The position numbers and the translations under genes were made by a program. Source: Hyphochytrium catenoides (lineage: Eukaryota; Sar; Hyphochytriomycetes; Hyphochytriales; Hyphochytriaceae). From it: a stretch of DNA of 64,000 bases. Below, one piece after another: positions 46,204 through 57,800 of this stretch. Within the stretch, counting starts at the first letter, position 1, and each line of letters begins with the position of its first letter. The notes beneath the pieces are model-generated. The model was not told the origin of the DNA. It saw only the letters and a list, made by a program, of their open reading frames with translations, and ran no database searches. Where the stretch lies: contig FLMG01002493.1 in assembly GCA_900088475.1 (NCBI GenBank), positions 49,832 to 113,831 on the forward strand. Reading direction: 5' to 3'.

Positions 46204-46937
46204 GGCTACGACCTGTAAGTCTATTTCGGCAATACGACTATGCTGTCCTACGTGATAAGTCTGGAGGCCTGCATTGACCACCTGTCTTTCCCATAGTATA
46301 ACCAGCAGACACCTTTTACATTCTAATAAAGGTGCCCAGCAGATTGCACTCAGCCAGAAGCCAGAACTTAGGGAGCGGTCCATCATCTGGCGGAGCGCGG
46401 CACTTGGAGGAGGATGCGAACCTCAGCCAATGCTGTAACGCCGCTTCACTGTGAATCATTAGAGTAATAAAATCCAACAAACCTGAAAGATTGAAGAAAA
46501 GAACGGTGGGTGTAGAGTATCTAAGGCCTTATAAATGGATTGCGATAAACTTCATTCTTGAAATATAAACTTTGTGTTTTCCTTTTATGAAGGGAAAGAT
46601 GAGGTCTTCTTCACTTCAATCTAAAGGTCTTTACAGGGAGAACAGAGCAAAATTGAGATCTGAGGAGAGAGCTTCACGAAGATCGGTGAACTGATTCGCT
46701 CTTTGCCATATTGATGATGACTGATGAGACATGACACATAGAGACTTCCAGGGTATCATGAACGATGAGAGCTCCCGGTACTTGGACGAGGAAGCTCAGA
46801 TGCGTGGATCGTAGCGTCTGGAAGAGTAGGACTTACTGTCTCTAACATCTTAGGGTCTGGAGTAGAGGTTCCCACTGCGGTCGGTAGGCTGCCTGTCTAC
46901 GGTGGCATTCTTGGACAAGTAGCATTCTTGGACAAAG
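46204..46937. other. Shared divergent promoter region
   Basis: About 730 bp lie between the divergent anoctamin (-) and TRAPPC9-like (+) start codons, so both promoters should be here. AT-rich patches occur near 46540-46620. No distinct regulatory motif can be claimed. Confidence 0.4.
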
Positions 46938-49900
46938 ATGGCGTCGATCCAGCAGACGCTCCTTTCTCACAGCAGTGTCCAGGTCGCCCTAATCCCAGTG
47001 GGCTCAATCTCTCCTGCGCAGTTTAGCCACTTTGCAGACATGATTCGTTCATTTGAGACGGTAGGTGCATGATGGCGCATTGCTGACTCATTACACATGA
47101 CCAATAACAAGCTAATACCCTAAAATAGATCTCTCTGACAGGTCTTGTGCGTCCGACTGGTTACGCCTCTGACAGGAGCCCTTTTCCTACGTTTTCCTGG
47201 GATAGAGGCAGAATCAGCTTCAGCTTCACCGGAGTTATTGAGGAGAACCGAAGCACCTGGGAACACTTCCAGGTGTCTAGCCTCTTCTTTTGGCACCGTC
47301 TCCTTCTACGTGACAAACAATGCTAACCTACTAGCTGTATAGGTACATAGGCAGACCTTGGTGGCAATAGGGATTTGCTACTGTCCGTCCACACCAAACC
47401 TACGAAAAGCCTACCAGGACTTTGACCGATTCGTTGGGGTGCAGAACAATGTCATCGTCAAGCGACTCTTTGCCTTTAACCACACCTTTGAGGCCAATGC
47501 GATTGAGGTAGCGGTGAGCTTACACGTTCTTACTCACTTTGTACTAAGCGAGAACGTTGGTAGGAGGTCCGGGGGGTGAATGAGCTGATACTCTATCCCG
47601 AAAACAAGGTCTTGGGAGACGGTAAGTCTTTGGTGGCGTTAACCATTCACCACATTGCCATTTAGGGCATCGTTCGTCCATATCTGAAGTAGTTATGTCG
47701 ATGTCTTCTCTTTTTGCAGCCTTTGTACTCTACTACTCTACTACTCCCCTCGTCTCACGAGCCTGACGGTCGAAGGTTGTAGGCATGTCAAGCATAATGC
47801 TGCACATGGAGGTCATAATGAACTCTGTTGCGACCACTCTAATACAGCGCTTCGAGCAGGAAGTCCGCTCCGCGCTAGCTGACGATGGCACGCAGGTAGA
47901 TGGATATCTGGCTCTTTTTTAGCGGAATGCTACTCACTTACAAAAACAGTGGACATTGCGGACCCTGCTGGACGATTCTGACGATTCGCAGGACCAGAGA
48001 AGGCGTAAAAGGAGACAGGGCAGGATTCGCAAGGCATGAAAAGAAACTAGATTCCGGCAACCTTCATCTGTCACCTTCCTGTCCAGCTATCTCTTGGTGT
48101 ACTTTCTCTTTAACTAACCGCCCTCGTTGGACTTACTCTTCGACCTATAGATTATTGGAGATTATTGCCTTTTAGCTTGTGCTCCGGGGGACGCACTGGT
48201 GCACTATCAAGCAGGAACAGAGCTCTGCAAGTCAAATGGAGATTATTTGTGGCATGCAGGTTGTTTTGAGCTATGAAACATGAACATCCACCTATAGCAA
48301 GGAGTTGAAAACAGGCAGGCCGATTGTGTTGCAGCGGTATTGACCTTCACTTGCTCTGCTAGGCTGCCTTGAGGGCCACGCTGCCGCCCTGGTGGCCTTG
48401 CGGCGTCTAACGGCTCAAGGCCAGGAGAAAGAGAGTCTTTTCATACCAGACGCAGCTGAAAAATGCGAAGAAGCAGTTGCCATATATTCGAAATATAACA
48501 TCACCGTTATGGAGTTAGAGTCATCGTTCAAACTGGCAAGGTTCTGCACCGCTTTATGCTTGGTACGTTATCTGTCGTCTCTCCTGCACCTCTGACGCCA
48601 CCATACGAACATGCTTATAGATATTACGCGCTGGCCAACCCACCAAGGTCCAGCGACGCGCTACGGCTTATGATTGGAACTCTGACGCTTGGTAACATTG
48701 GTAGGTCGCGCTAGTTAGAGAGTCGGCTGTGTGCAGGGTGCTAGTAAAAGGAAGACAAGGACCTCATTAGAGAGTCGGCTGTGTGCAGGGTGCTAGTAAC
48801 TCCTTTTTTTCTTGCCGCCGTTCACATACTTTTGAGTAGCCATCTCCAGTAAGGTGCTTTTGAACCTGGAAATTGCCTTAGTTTGTGAGAAGATGAACTT
48901 AAAAAGGAAGTTCGCCATGTTCATCAACCGGGCAGCTGGGCTCTATAAAGAGACGGGAAACTATGCGGCAGCTCATTGTCTCCACCTACTAGCTGGTAGT
49001 TACTATGGACTTCGTCTAGATAAGTTTGCCCAAGTCACAGGTTGGTCAAGGTTGAAGTCTAATGTTATCTGTCTACCCAGCACCACCAGAAAAATGCGTT
49101 CCTCTTGTTAAGCTTGTATCCTACCTTGCTGAAAGTCTAGCTAGTCCTTTTAGACTGAGGTACAGGCTTACCTACGCCTTACTATCTCTCCCGTTATGCT
49201 GTTACTATTACACAGGGCCCCTTGGCTTCACTATAGATTCATTGACAACTGATAGTGGGCAGCCGCCAGGAGGTTGGTTAGGTCTGCGGACGGCAGTGCT
49301 CAAAGACTTGATAGAAACTAGTAATAAAGTCCAGGACCATTGTCTCTCCATCAAGTACTCAGTCGAGATGCTGAGTATGCTCGCAAAGGCTGAGCAACGG
49401 CTATGGAGGGTTCTGGAGGGTAGAGAGAAGGAGTTTTCTCGACCTGAGCCCAAAGGAGGAGCCGATCTGTCCGCAAACCACAAGGAAGACCATTTAAACA
49501 GAAAGCTATCTCCAGTCCAGTGGCAGGATACGAAGTACAGCACCCCAACAGCACTGGCCGCTTCGAAGAAAGGGTCGTTTTTTTCTGTTAGGTAAGCAGC
49601 GCATCCTGTTCAGGGATAAGTGCACTTATTGTTGCTCATGTCATCGGTCAATTCTGATGAATCATGCAGCACTCCACGAGTAGGCATATCTACGCCTAGA
49701 TTCTCAGCCCCAAGCTTCACGTCGATGGTCAGTAGGAAGGACAGTAGCAGTGACCTTGATGAAGGCAATATTGCGGTAAGCTAGGAGTAGGTCAAGGGGT
49801 TGATGCTCGGCCGGGACAGATGACAAAAAGAGGCCGAGAGTATAAGATAGTTGTATTCCTGCAGGCGAGAATGTTTACAATGAGGGCCTAGAGAAGATGC

Positions 49901-52900
49901 CTTTTTTGTGTATGGCCCATGTTCACTCTCCACTGGCATCCTGATTAGGGGAGGCTTTATCAATGCCAAATGAGCTACATCAGCAAGCAGGGAGATCTAG
50001 CTGATCGTCTCCAAAGGTCCAGCCTCAGGCTTCCCCCAAACTTCCACTTGGCCATGCAGATCCCATTACTTATCTCGGCTTTTCCACGCTTAACCCCAAA
50101 GTACGTGCATTGACATGGTGTTCCTGGTCACGGCTGGAGGGGATAAGATCAGAGACGATAATGCTGAAGCAAAGTGAGGTCCATGTCCAGGGTGAAATAC
50201 ACCGTAGAAGAAGAACCTGCAACCACCATGCCACTAAGCTCTCTCCTCCGTTATATAGGGAGGCCCGTCCTCAGCCTAAAAAGGGATATGCTTCTACGGC
50301 GAAAGCTAGTGATTTCTATTTCAACCCGTTCGATAGGACAAGGGAGCATGAGGTGCAGTGGACGCAAGAGGAGCTAGGAGAAGTGCATGTTAAACTCAGA
50401 AATCCAATGGGGATTCCTCTAGTGATCCAGAGCATCAGGCTACTGGTCAAAGGAGTTAAAGCTGAGTGCTACCCTATGACGCTATCTATTGAGCCCAGGT
50501 GAGTAGCACTCGCCTTTACACCGTTAACGTTCTACGTCTTGACTGTCTCTTGTTTGAGGTTCTAGGGCTTTCAAAGACATCTTCCTGACAGCCAAGCCAC
50601 TGGAGACAGGGGATCTAATTGTCGTGGGCTGTACTATACGCGTTCTGAGCCTGCAGAGTGACCATAGAGTGGATGCCTCGGGCTCTGGAGTTGAAGCACG
50701 AGACGGTAGTCGTCTTACCTCACTCTTCCTTAAGTTCTCCCTCCTAGTCTCTCTGTTTTTACGACCGACACATAAATTCTTGGGTCTACAAAGATCCGTA
50801 TAGAAAGGATGATGAGGGTTACTAAAACGTCTGCGGTCAGATCCCGCGTGCCATTCCGCTCTTAGTTCCCACAACCACGATAGAGCGGGCACCGTACCCA
50901 CGAACGAGATCAAAGTACTCCAGACACTGCCCCTTTTAGCCGTTCGCGACCTGAACCAGTCCATGAATTTAGCCCTATTCCATGGCGAGACTGTCGGTAT
51001 TAGCGTCCCAGTGGCCAATGTTGGTCCACTCCCGATCCGAGCGCTAACCATCAAGTTAAGCCTTAACATTACACTTGAACGCCCTAAAAAAGGGAGAGAT
51101 AGTAGTAGGGAACCAATCGTCATTACAAGGTCTTCCACGATCTTCTCGACTAGCGACGAGAGAGAGCAAGAGGTGGACCATTTGCTAGCCGGTTGGTACC
51201 GTTTCCCCTCCTTTTCGAGCCTGGATCTAATGTCTCTTCCGTCTGCCGATAAATAGTCGGCACTTCCTTGTCAGATGACGTTATGACAACTGTCACTTGG
51301 AACAAGGAGATGATAGCTGAATTCAAGCACTTTCTCCCGCTAAGGCAGAGAGACATACTGACACTTCCTCTTTTCATTACGGCGCACAAGGTAGACCTAT
51401 GGCCCGATACCCTTCCATAGCTGACTGAATCCATGCTGGCATGCTGAGTCCTATATTTGCCACTTATCTCGCTTCTAATAGCTCTTCTCCTTGACCATAT
51501 TCAGAGTTGCAAGTCAGCAGCAGTGGTCCTAACCTACTCGGCCTCTGAAGGGGTTCCACTAGAGAGATCTTTGGTCATCCCAATCAAGATGACTGTAACG
51601 GAGTCTTTGTCCCTCCGTTCTGCTCAAGTTTGTGGGTTCGGGTCCGTCATTCCTCAGGCTATTCAAACTATACAAGGCAGAGCTGTCCAAGCGTGTAGAG
51701 TGAGGTATCTGTTGTACGAAAAGTCTGTGGGATGGCGCCTCGCCAGACTAACCGAACATTTTAGCTCTACGTCAAAGGAAGGGTTTCCTGGGTCACTTAC
51801 AGGCGTCTTTACGGACAATAGCTCCTTCCTTTTTGTTCTAGAGGTTGTCAACCACAGTGTCCATCCTTTTCAGTTGCAGTGCCTTGTCGATGCAGAAGGA
51901 ACACATGAGGAGGTAATTGCTTTTATCATCCCTAAAGATGAGAGGCAGCTAAGAGCGAGGTGAGCTCTTGATCTTCGTCGAGCTACCTCCGTGATATATT
52001 ACTCTCTTTCCACCCGTTCCTATGACATAAATGGCGGTACGTGGGTCTTAACCCCTTTTTCTTTTCTCATACTGTCCTATGTCACTCTGCAGAGGCTCAG
52101 TCAAGATAAACCCCAATATCAGTGTGCAAGTTCATGCCAAGACCACCCAGAGAGTTATCCTCCCGATGTCACGGCGGAGTCTGGGGCTGTGCAGCACGAC
52201 CTCAGAGTCCGAACGGGTAAATCAGCTACAGAAGAGCCTAGTTAGCCGGCTCAAAGTTCGATGGATGTCTGTACACGGCAGCATTGGCTCCTTGTCTCTC
52301 AGCACCCTAGCTGCGCATTTGCAATGGTTGCCCATTGTCGAGCCCTCTCCTTTAAGGATATCGGGAGAGATTGCAGAGCTAGATTGTCTCCAATATCCTC
52401 AACAAAGTGACGAATCTAGCAAAGACCAAGTCAAGACCACCCTTACTCCGCTAAGGTCTGCTGATTCGGATAACATTCTGAGCCCACCACAGCCTCCATC
52501 TAGCCCACGCTCCCGACAGAAGAAGCCACGTCACTTTTCTGGGTCGATACTTCTCCCTCCAGATGTCCGCAACCCTGAGGTTTCCACATTTCCCCCGAAT
52601 TCAGTTGTGGCCGACGTAGCGTTGAACCGCTTCTATGAAATGAGCGTGAAGCTTCACTTCGAAGCAGCAGCAGACACCAGCAAAGGAGTTCTCCTCTCAG
52701 TATTCATCTACGAAGATCGAGGCGATGGTTCAGTCGAGCTAAAGCTGGGATCGAGGATGCTTACTTCTGGGGCTTTCTCCGCTGTGTTACGACCCGTAAG
52801 ATGAGACCCTCATCGTCTTCTTTCTCGCTCGCCCTACTGCTTTTTGGTTTCCTCTTAGTGTTGGGCTCCTACTATCTCCTTGAGTCTAGGGCTAAGAACG

Positions 52901-53996
52901 CTCACTTGTAGGATCAAGATTCAAAGCAAACAAGCCATAAACTTCGGTTTTGCTGCCTGGAGGCAGGTCATTTCTCTATCTTACTTGGAGCTACTCTTCT
53001 CGGGTCTGGAAGGGTTATTTGGGGCTCTCGTCCACTGAGAGTGTGGGCAAAGCTTCCCACCACCGTCCTTCCGCTCACTGAGACGACGACAGAGACCCTT
53101 CGGCTCAAAATTCCGCTTGAAAGAAGCCCTAACAATCCTCTGATCCTAGTAGAGGAGTCAGCTTCTCTGCCCTGCGATGTTCCTAGTGTAAACGAGCCTA
53201 AATCTGAGAGTCTACGTCTTTGGGATGAAGAGGAGCTAGAGATTCAGCTAGAACGGGATTTGAGGAGGTCCTTCACTCTGGCTGCTAAGCCAAACAAGGT
53301 AAAAATATCTGAAGCCGAGCAGATTTTCGAGAACATGGCACTCGAACTGGATCCCATGGAGGGAACGACAGACACTCCAAAAGAAGACACCTTTGGCAGT
53401 CATGAGGGCGACCAAGGTTAGTGCAACTTCTTCAGTTCCTCTCAGGTTGTGCCAACAATCCCGAACTTACATCCTTACAAGCCGTGCAATAGTCATCACC
53501 CTTTTGTGAAGCTATATTATTCTCTCACTTTCTCTAAAGAACTCTATTGGGGCTTCACCTGCTTTCCATGAGGTCGCAATAGTACTGACCAGTTAGTTAC
53601 TGTGACTGTGCTTTTCCATGAGGTCGCAATAGTACTGACCAGTTAGTTACTGTGACTGTGCTGAAACACTTTCATGCAGCCCGCGCTGACATCGACACAG
53701 CGGCTAACAATTCAGTCACAAGCGGATTAGACACTTTGCAGTTAGATGAGGTAGAGAATACCAGTCTTTCGGATTCGGAGCTAGAAGGTAGCTCTTCAGT
53801 CTCTATGGGGACAGCAACTTGGACACCACCGACATCTTTGCAATCATTTCTGTCATCTGCCATGAGAAGCACTGCTGCCCCTAGTGATACTATGGAAGAC
53901 CTAGAGAGCAAATCCATTGCGGTGAAGGAATCAACTCCAACCATTGGTGGGAGCCTGCAAAGCCGCTTCTTCAATCGTAAGAAGCTCTCAGATTAA
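46938..53996 (+). CDS. TRAPPC9: TRAPP subunit TRAPPC9/Trs120 homologue
   Basis: Trs120/TRAPPC9 is the large subunit that defines the TRAPP II tethering complex at the Golgi. Confident early exons are 46938-47060, 47129-47272, 47343-47513, 47567-47621, 47783-47895, 47950-48033, 48151-48259, 48363-48562 and 48850-48995; later ones run to the TAA at 53996. Family marks in order are VALIPVGSISPAQFSHFADM, ISLTGLVRPTGYASDRSPF, QGRIRKIIGDYCLLACAPGD, ALVHYQAGTELCKSNGDYLW, GHAAALVALRRL and GGWLGLRTAVLKDLI. Then come the ASPIC-like middle (VKLRNPMGIPLVIQSIRLLV and ETGDLIVVGCTIRVL) and the C-terminal Ig-like part (RVWAKLPTTVLPLTE). The tail is acidic and Ser-rich and ends in FFNRKKLSD. The intron 48034-48150 appears to use a GC donor. 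Some middle exons, for example around 48640-48700, remain ambiguous in frame. Confidence 0.88.
48715..48799. repeat. Intronic direct repeat, 33-bp copies
   Basis: Two identical 33-base copies (TTAGAGAGTCGGCTGTGTGC and on) lie at 48715-48747 and 48767-48799, 52 bases apart start to start. They sit inside an intron of the TRAPPC9-like gene, just after the donor near 48697. Confidence 0.9.
53563..53662. repeat. Exact 50-bp tandem duplication in an intron
   Basis: A 50-base unit beginning TTTCCATGAGGTCGCAATAG is repeated head to tail without mismatch at 53563-53612 and 53613-53662. It lies in the last intron of the TRAPPC9-like gene, just before the acceptor of the terminal exon. Confidence 0.95.
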
Positions 53997-54872
53997 GTTA
54001 AACGCTCTTACGACTAGATGACACCCAGGGGTGTGTCAACCCAATAGATAGATCTAATGTCTTCTCCCGCCTCTGACTAGTGCGATAAGGGTCCCGAATT
54101 GCACGCCCTTGCTGTGAAGCCACATGGATTCCTCAGCTCTATCGAAAAGCTGCTCTGGAATGGGAAGGGCTGCGATAGGTTTGATACGATCTAAACATAA
54201 GTGTCATTGTATACATATTCTGAAAGGCCCAGTGGACACTATTGCGCGCGGAGAAGATCCTAAAAAGAAAAGCCATGAGTTTGCCTTTCTAAAGGCTCTT
54301 TGCTTTGAGGCACCGCGTATTCGCAGCCTCCAGTTGTCCGGAAGGACACAATGCTATGATTTTCAAGCCATAGATTTATCCAGAGCTCCCATCACCGCCA
54401 TGCGGCCGTCCATGAGTCAATTCATCGGAGAAACAAAGAAAGATCTTGCCAATCACCGCCGTCCGGCCCAGAGGTACGTTAGCGGTAATTATTATCAGTA
54501 GTAGTATCCCTTAATCGCCCCTCTTAGCCTAAGTAGACAATAATAACACGAGCCTTCAACATTTCCCTGCCGGCATCTTCTGTGTCCTCAGTCCCTCACT
54601 CTGTCCTTCCCTCTCTGTCGCCTCTGTTTCCCTCTTTCAGCCACGCTTTGCAACGCATCTCTCCTGCCATAGCCTGTCCACGGTCAGCTCCTGCCAGCAC
54701 CAGTTACTCAGGCTTCGATCACTTACTTCTCTTCCTTCTTCCAGTAGAGACGGTAACAGAGCTGATTTGCAGTCGCTCTGAAGTCTCGCCACGGACGAAG
54801 AAGTAAATTGTTGAGGCGTTAGCCGGTCTGAGACAGAGATACATCTCTGTACATCCAGCCTCGCGATCAACC
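53997..54872. other. Intergenic region, no firm gene
   Basis: This spacer lies between two plus-strand genes. A 125-codon open frame at 54124-54501 is present, but it has no recognisable domain and no support from splice signals. The stretch 54590-54660 is pyrimidine-rich and probably belongs to the MetH promoter or 5' UTR. Confidence 0.35.
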
Positions 54873-57800
54873 ATGGCGGTAGGCGATTGCTTCCACTTTG
54901 CTGGAGGTCCAGAGGGTACGATTAGCCCGATGGACCCTGACATCCTGGAGAAGCCCTTCGTTCGAGGGGAAACGGACATTTTTATGTACCTTGGGGCTTT
55001 GATGCAGAAGAGAATCCTCTTCTTTGACGGGGCTATGGGCACCATGATCCAGAAGCACAAGCCTACTGAAGAGGATTACAGAGGCGAACGGTTCAAGGAT
55101 ATTGAGGTGCGGCGTCCTACTACTTGCGATTCTTCATCTGTCTTCTTGCTTCAGGCTCGGCCTTAACTAGGCTGTGCGGTTGATTAGGTTGACGAACCCG
55201 TTATGCTCTTTCTTGCCTCCACCTTCTGTTAGACATATTGTCTTGCAGTCTCTGATGTCTCAGAGGGTATTATAGAACCTGACTTGCGCTTGTCGTGGTG
55301 TAGGAACTTGTGAAGGGCAACAACGATCTGCTTTCCCTAACGCAGCCAGAGATGATTAAAGGCATTCATCGCGCTTACCTAGACGCGGGAACTCAGATGC
55401 TGGGCACCAACACCTTCTCTGGCACCTCCATTGCTCAGGCAGACTATAAGATGGAGCACATTGTATATGAACTCAACTATGAGAGCGCAAAGATTGCCAG
55501 GGAGGTTGCTAACGAATACACGGCAAAGAATCCCCTTAGGCCCATCTTTGTTGCCGGCTCCATCGGTCCAACCAATCGGACAGCCTCAATTTCTCCTGAT
55601 GTCGAGGATCCAGGCTTCAGAAACGTCACGTTCGATCAGCTAGTGGAAGCCTACTACGAACAAGTGACTGGGCTAGTGGATGGAGGGTCCGACATCCTTC
55701 TGGTTGAGACAATCTTTGACACTCTAAACGCTAAAGCTGCAGTCTTTGCCATAGACAAGTACTTTGAAGATACTGGAAAGAATCTTCCTATCTTCATATC
55801 TGGAACCATTGTCGATATGAGCGGTAGGACGCTCTCTGGACAGACCACCGAGGCTTTTTATGTCTCTCTCCGCCATGCGAAGCCCTTCTGCATCGGCCTG
55901 AACTGCGCACTTGGGGCCAAGCAAATGAGGCCGTTCCTCCAACGACTGTCAGCGGTAAGTAGCTCTGTATACTGTCAAAAGGGGATGGGGAAACTGCCGT
56001 ACTCCAAAGGATCTTTTGTTCCGTTTGTTCTCTCCGAGGCCTGGATGGTTGTTCTAGGGCTTGGTGTTACTTAGGTGTCCTTACTTTTGACTATCCTAGG
56101 TTGCTGAGTGCTTTGTTGGCGTGTATGCCAATGCTGGATTGCCGAACGCAATGGGCGAGTATGACCAAGATCCAGAGTCAATGGCAACAGACATCAGTGA
56201 TTTTATCACGGATAAACTCGTTAACTTTCTAGGTGGCTGCTGCGGGACGACTCCCGACCATATTAACGCCATGTATCGCCACTTCAAGGACGTGACACCC
56301 CGTCCGCTGCCAAATAAGACGACGCCAACTATGTACCTTTCAGGTGCGCTTCTATTTCCATACTTTGGGGTGGTTAGACGGAATCGAGAGTGTAGAGTAC
56401 TGTGCTTACCTGTTGGTGGAGGGAGATAGGTCAAGTGTCTTTTTGAGCTTGCTGGCTAACATGCCGTACCATGTCCAGGTCTGGAACATCTAGTGGTTTC
56501 AAAGGATCGTTTCCGCTTCCTAAACGTGGGAGAGCGCTGCAACATCGCGGGTTCGATTCAGTTTAAGAAGATGATTCTTGCCGGGGACTACCAAAAAGCT
56601 ATGGATGTCGCGAAGAAGCAAGTGGAGGACGGAGCAATGGTAATTGACGTCAATGTCGATGACGGCATGTTGGACGGCGTCAAGGCTATGGAGCGATTCC
56701 TCAAGATTGCAGTGACTGAGCCAGAAGTATCCAAGGTGCCATTTATGGTAGATTCTTCCAAGTTTTACATTTGCGAGGCGGGCCTTAAGTGTGTCCAGGG
56801 CAAGTGTATCGTCAACAGTATCTCTCTGAAGGTGGGAGAAGAGGAGTTTAAGCGCCATGCGAGGATTGTCAAGCGCTACGGTGCCGCTGTTGTCGTGATG
56901 GCCTTTGATGAGCAGGGCCAAGCAGCGACGGAGGAAGAAAAGGTGCGCATCTGCAAGCGCTCTTACGATATCTTGGTGAATGAGGTTGGCTTTCCTCCGG
57001 AGGACATCGTCTTCGATCCCAACATCCTTACCATCGCTACGGGCCTGGAGGAGCATAACAATTATGCTGTTGACTTCATCAAGGCCACCGAGCGCATCAA
57101 GAGAGATTGCCCCCATGCAAAGATTAGTGGTGGCGTTTCTAACCTTTCTTTCGGGTTTAGAGGTGTAAATGTGATCAGAGAGGCTATGCACAGCGTCTTT
57201 CTCTACCACGCTATCAACGCAGGCATGGATATGGGCATTGTTAATGCCGGCATGCTTCAAGTTTATGACGACATCCCCAAGGACCTCCTTAAGCTAGTGG
57301 AGGATGCAGTTCTCAACAAGCATTCGGGTGCCACGGAGGCTCTTCTGGAGCGCTCCCTTATTGAGAAGGAGAAAGCGGAGGCTGCCAAGAAGGGCGGCGT
57401 TGCCGTTGTCAAACAGGCTTGGAGAGAGCAACCGGTTGAAGAACGTCTTACTCATGCTTTGGTCAAGGGCATTGATGAGTTCATAAATGAGGACGTGGAG
57501 GAGGCAAGGAAGACGGTTGATGCTCCTCTCAGGGTCATTGAAGGACCCCTCATGGCTGGGATGAACGTTGTCGGAGATCTTTTTGGAGCGGGCAAGATGT
57601 TCTTGCCTCAGGTTATCAAAAGTGCTCGAGTGATGAAGAAAGCTGTGGCTTACTTGCTTCCATTCATGGAGGAGGAGAAGAAGAGGAAGCTGGAGGAGAT
57701 GGGAGTCACTGCTGAGGCTGATGATGACTCGATGTACGCAGGGAAGGTCCTGCTCGCCACTGTGAAGGGAGATGTTCACGACATTGGGAAGAACATTGTA

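Noticed and set aside
54124..54501. 125-codon plus-strand open frame upstream of MetH
   Set aside because: It has an ATG and stop but no recognisable family or conserved feature. It may be real, but nothing in the sequence supports it.
56520..57260. 246-codon minus-strand open frame
   Set aside because: It lies wholly opposite the pterin domain of MetH, which is unmistakable by motif.
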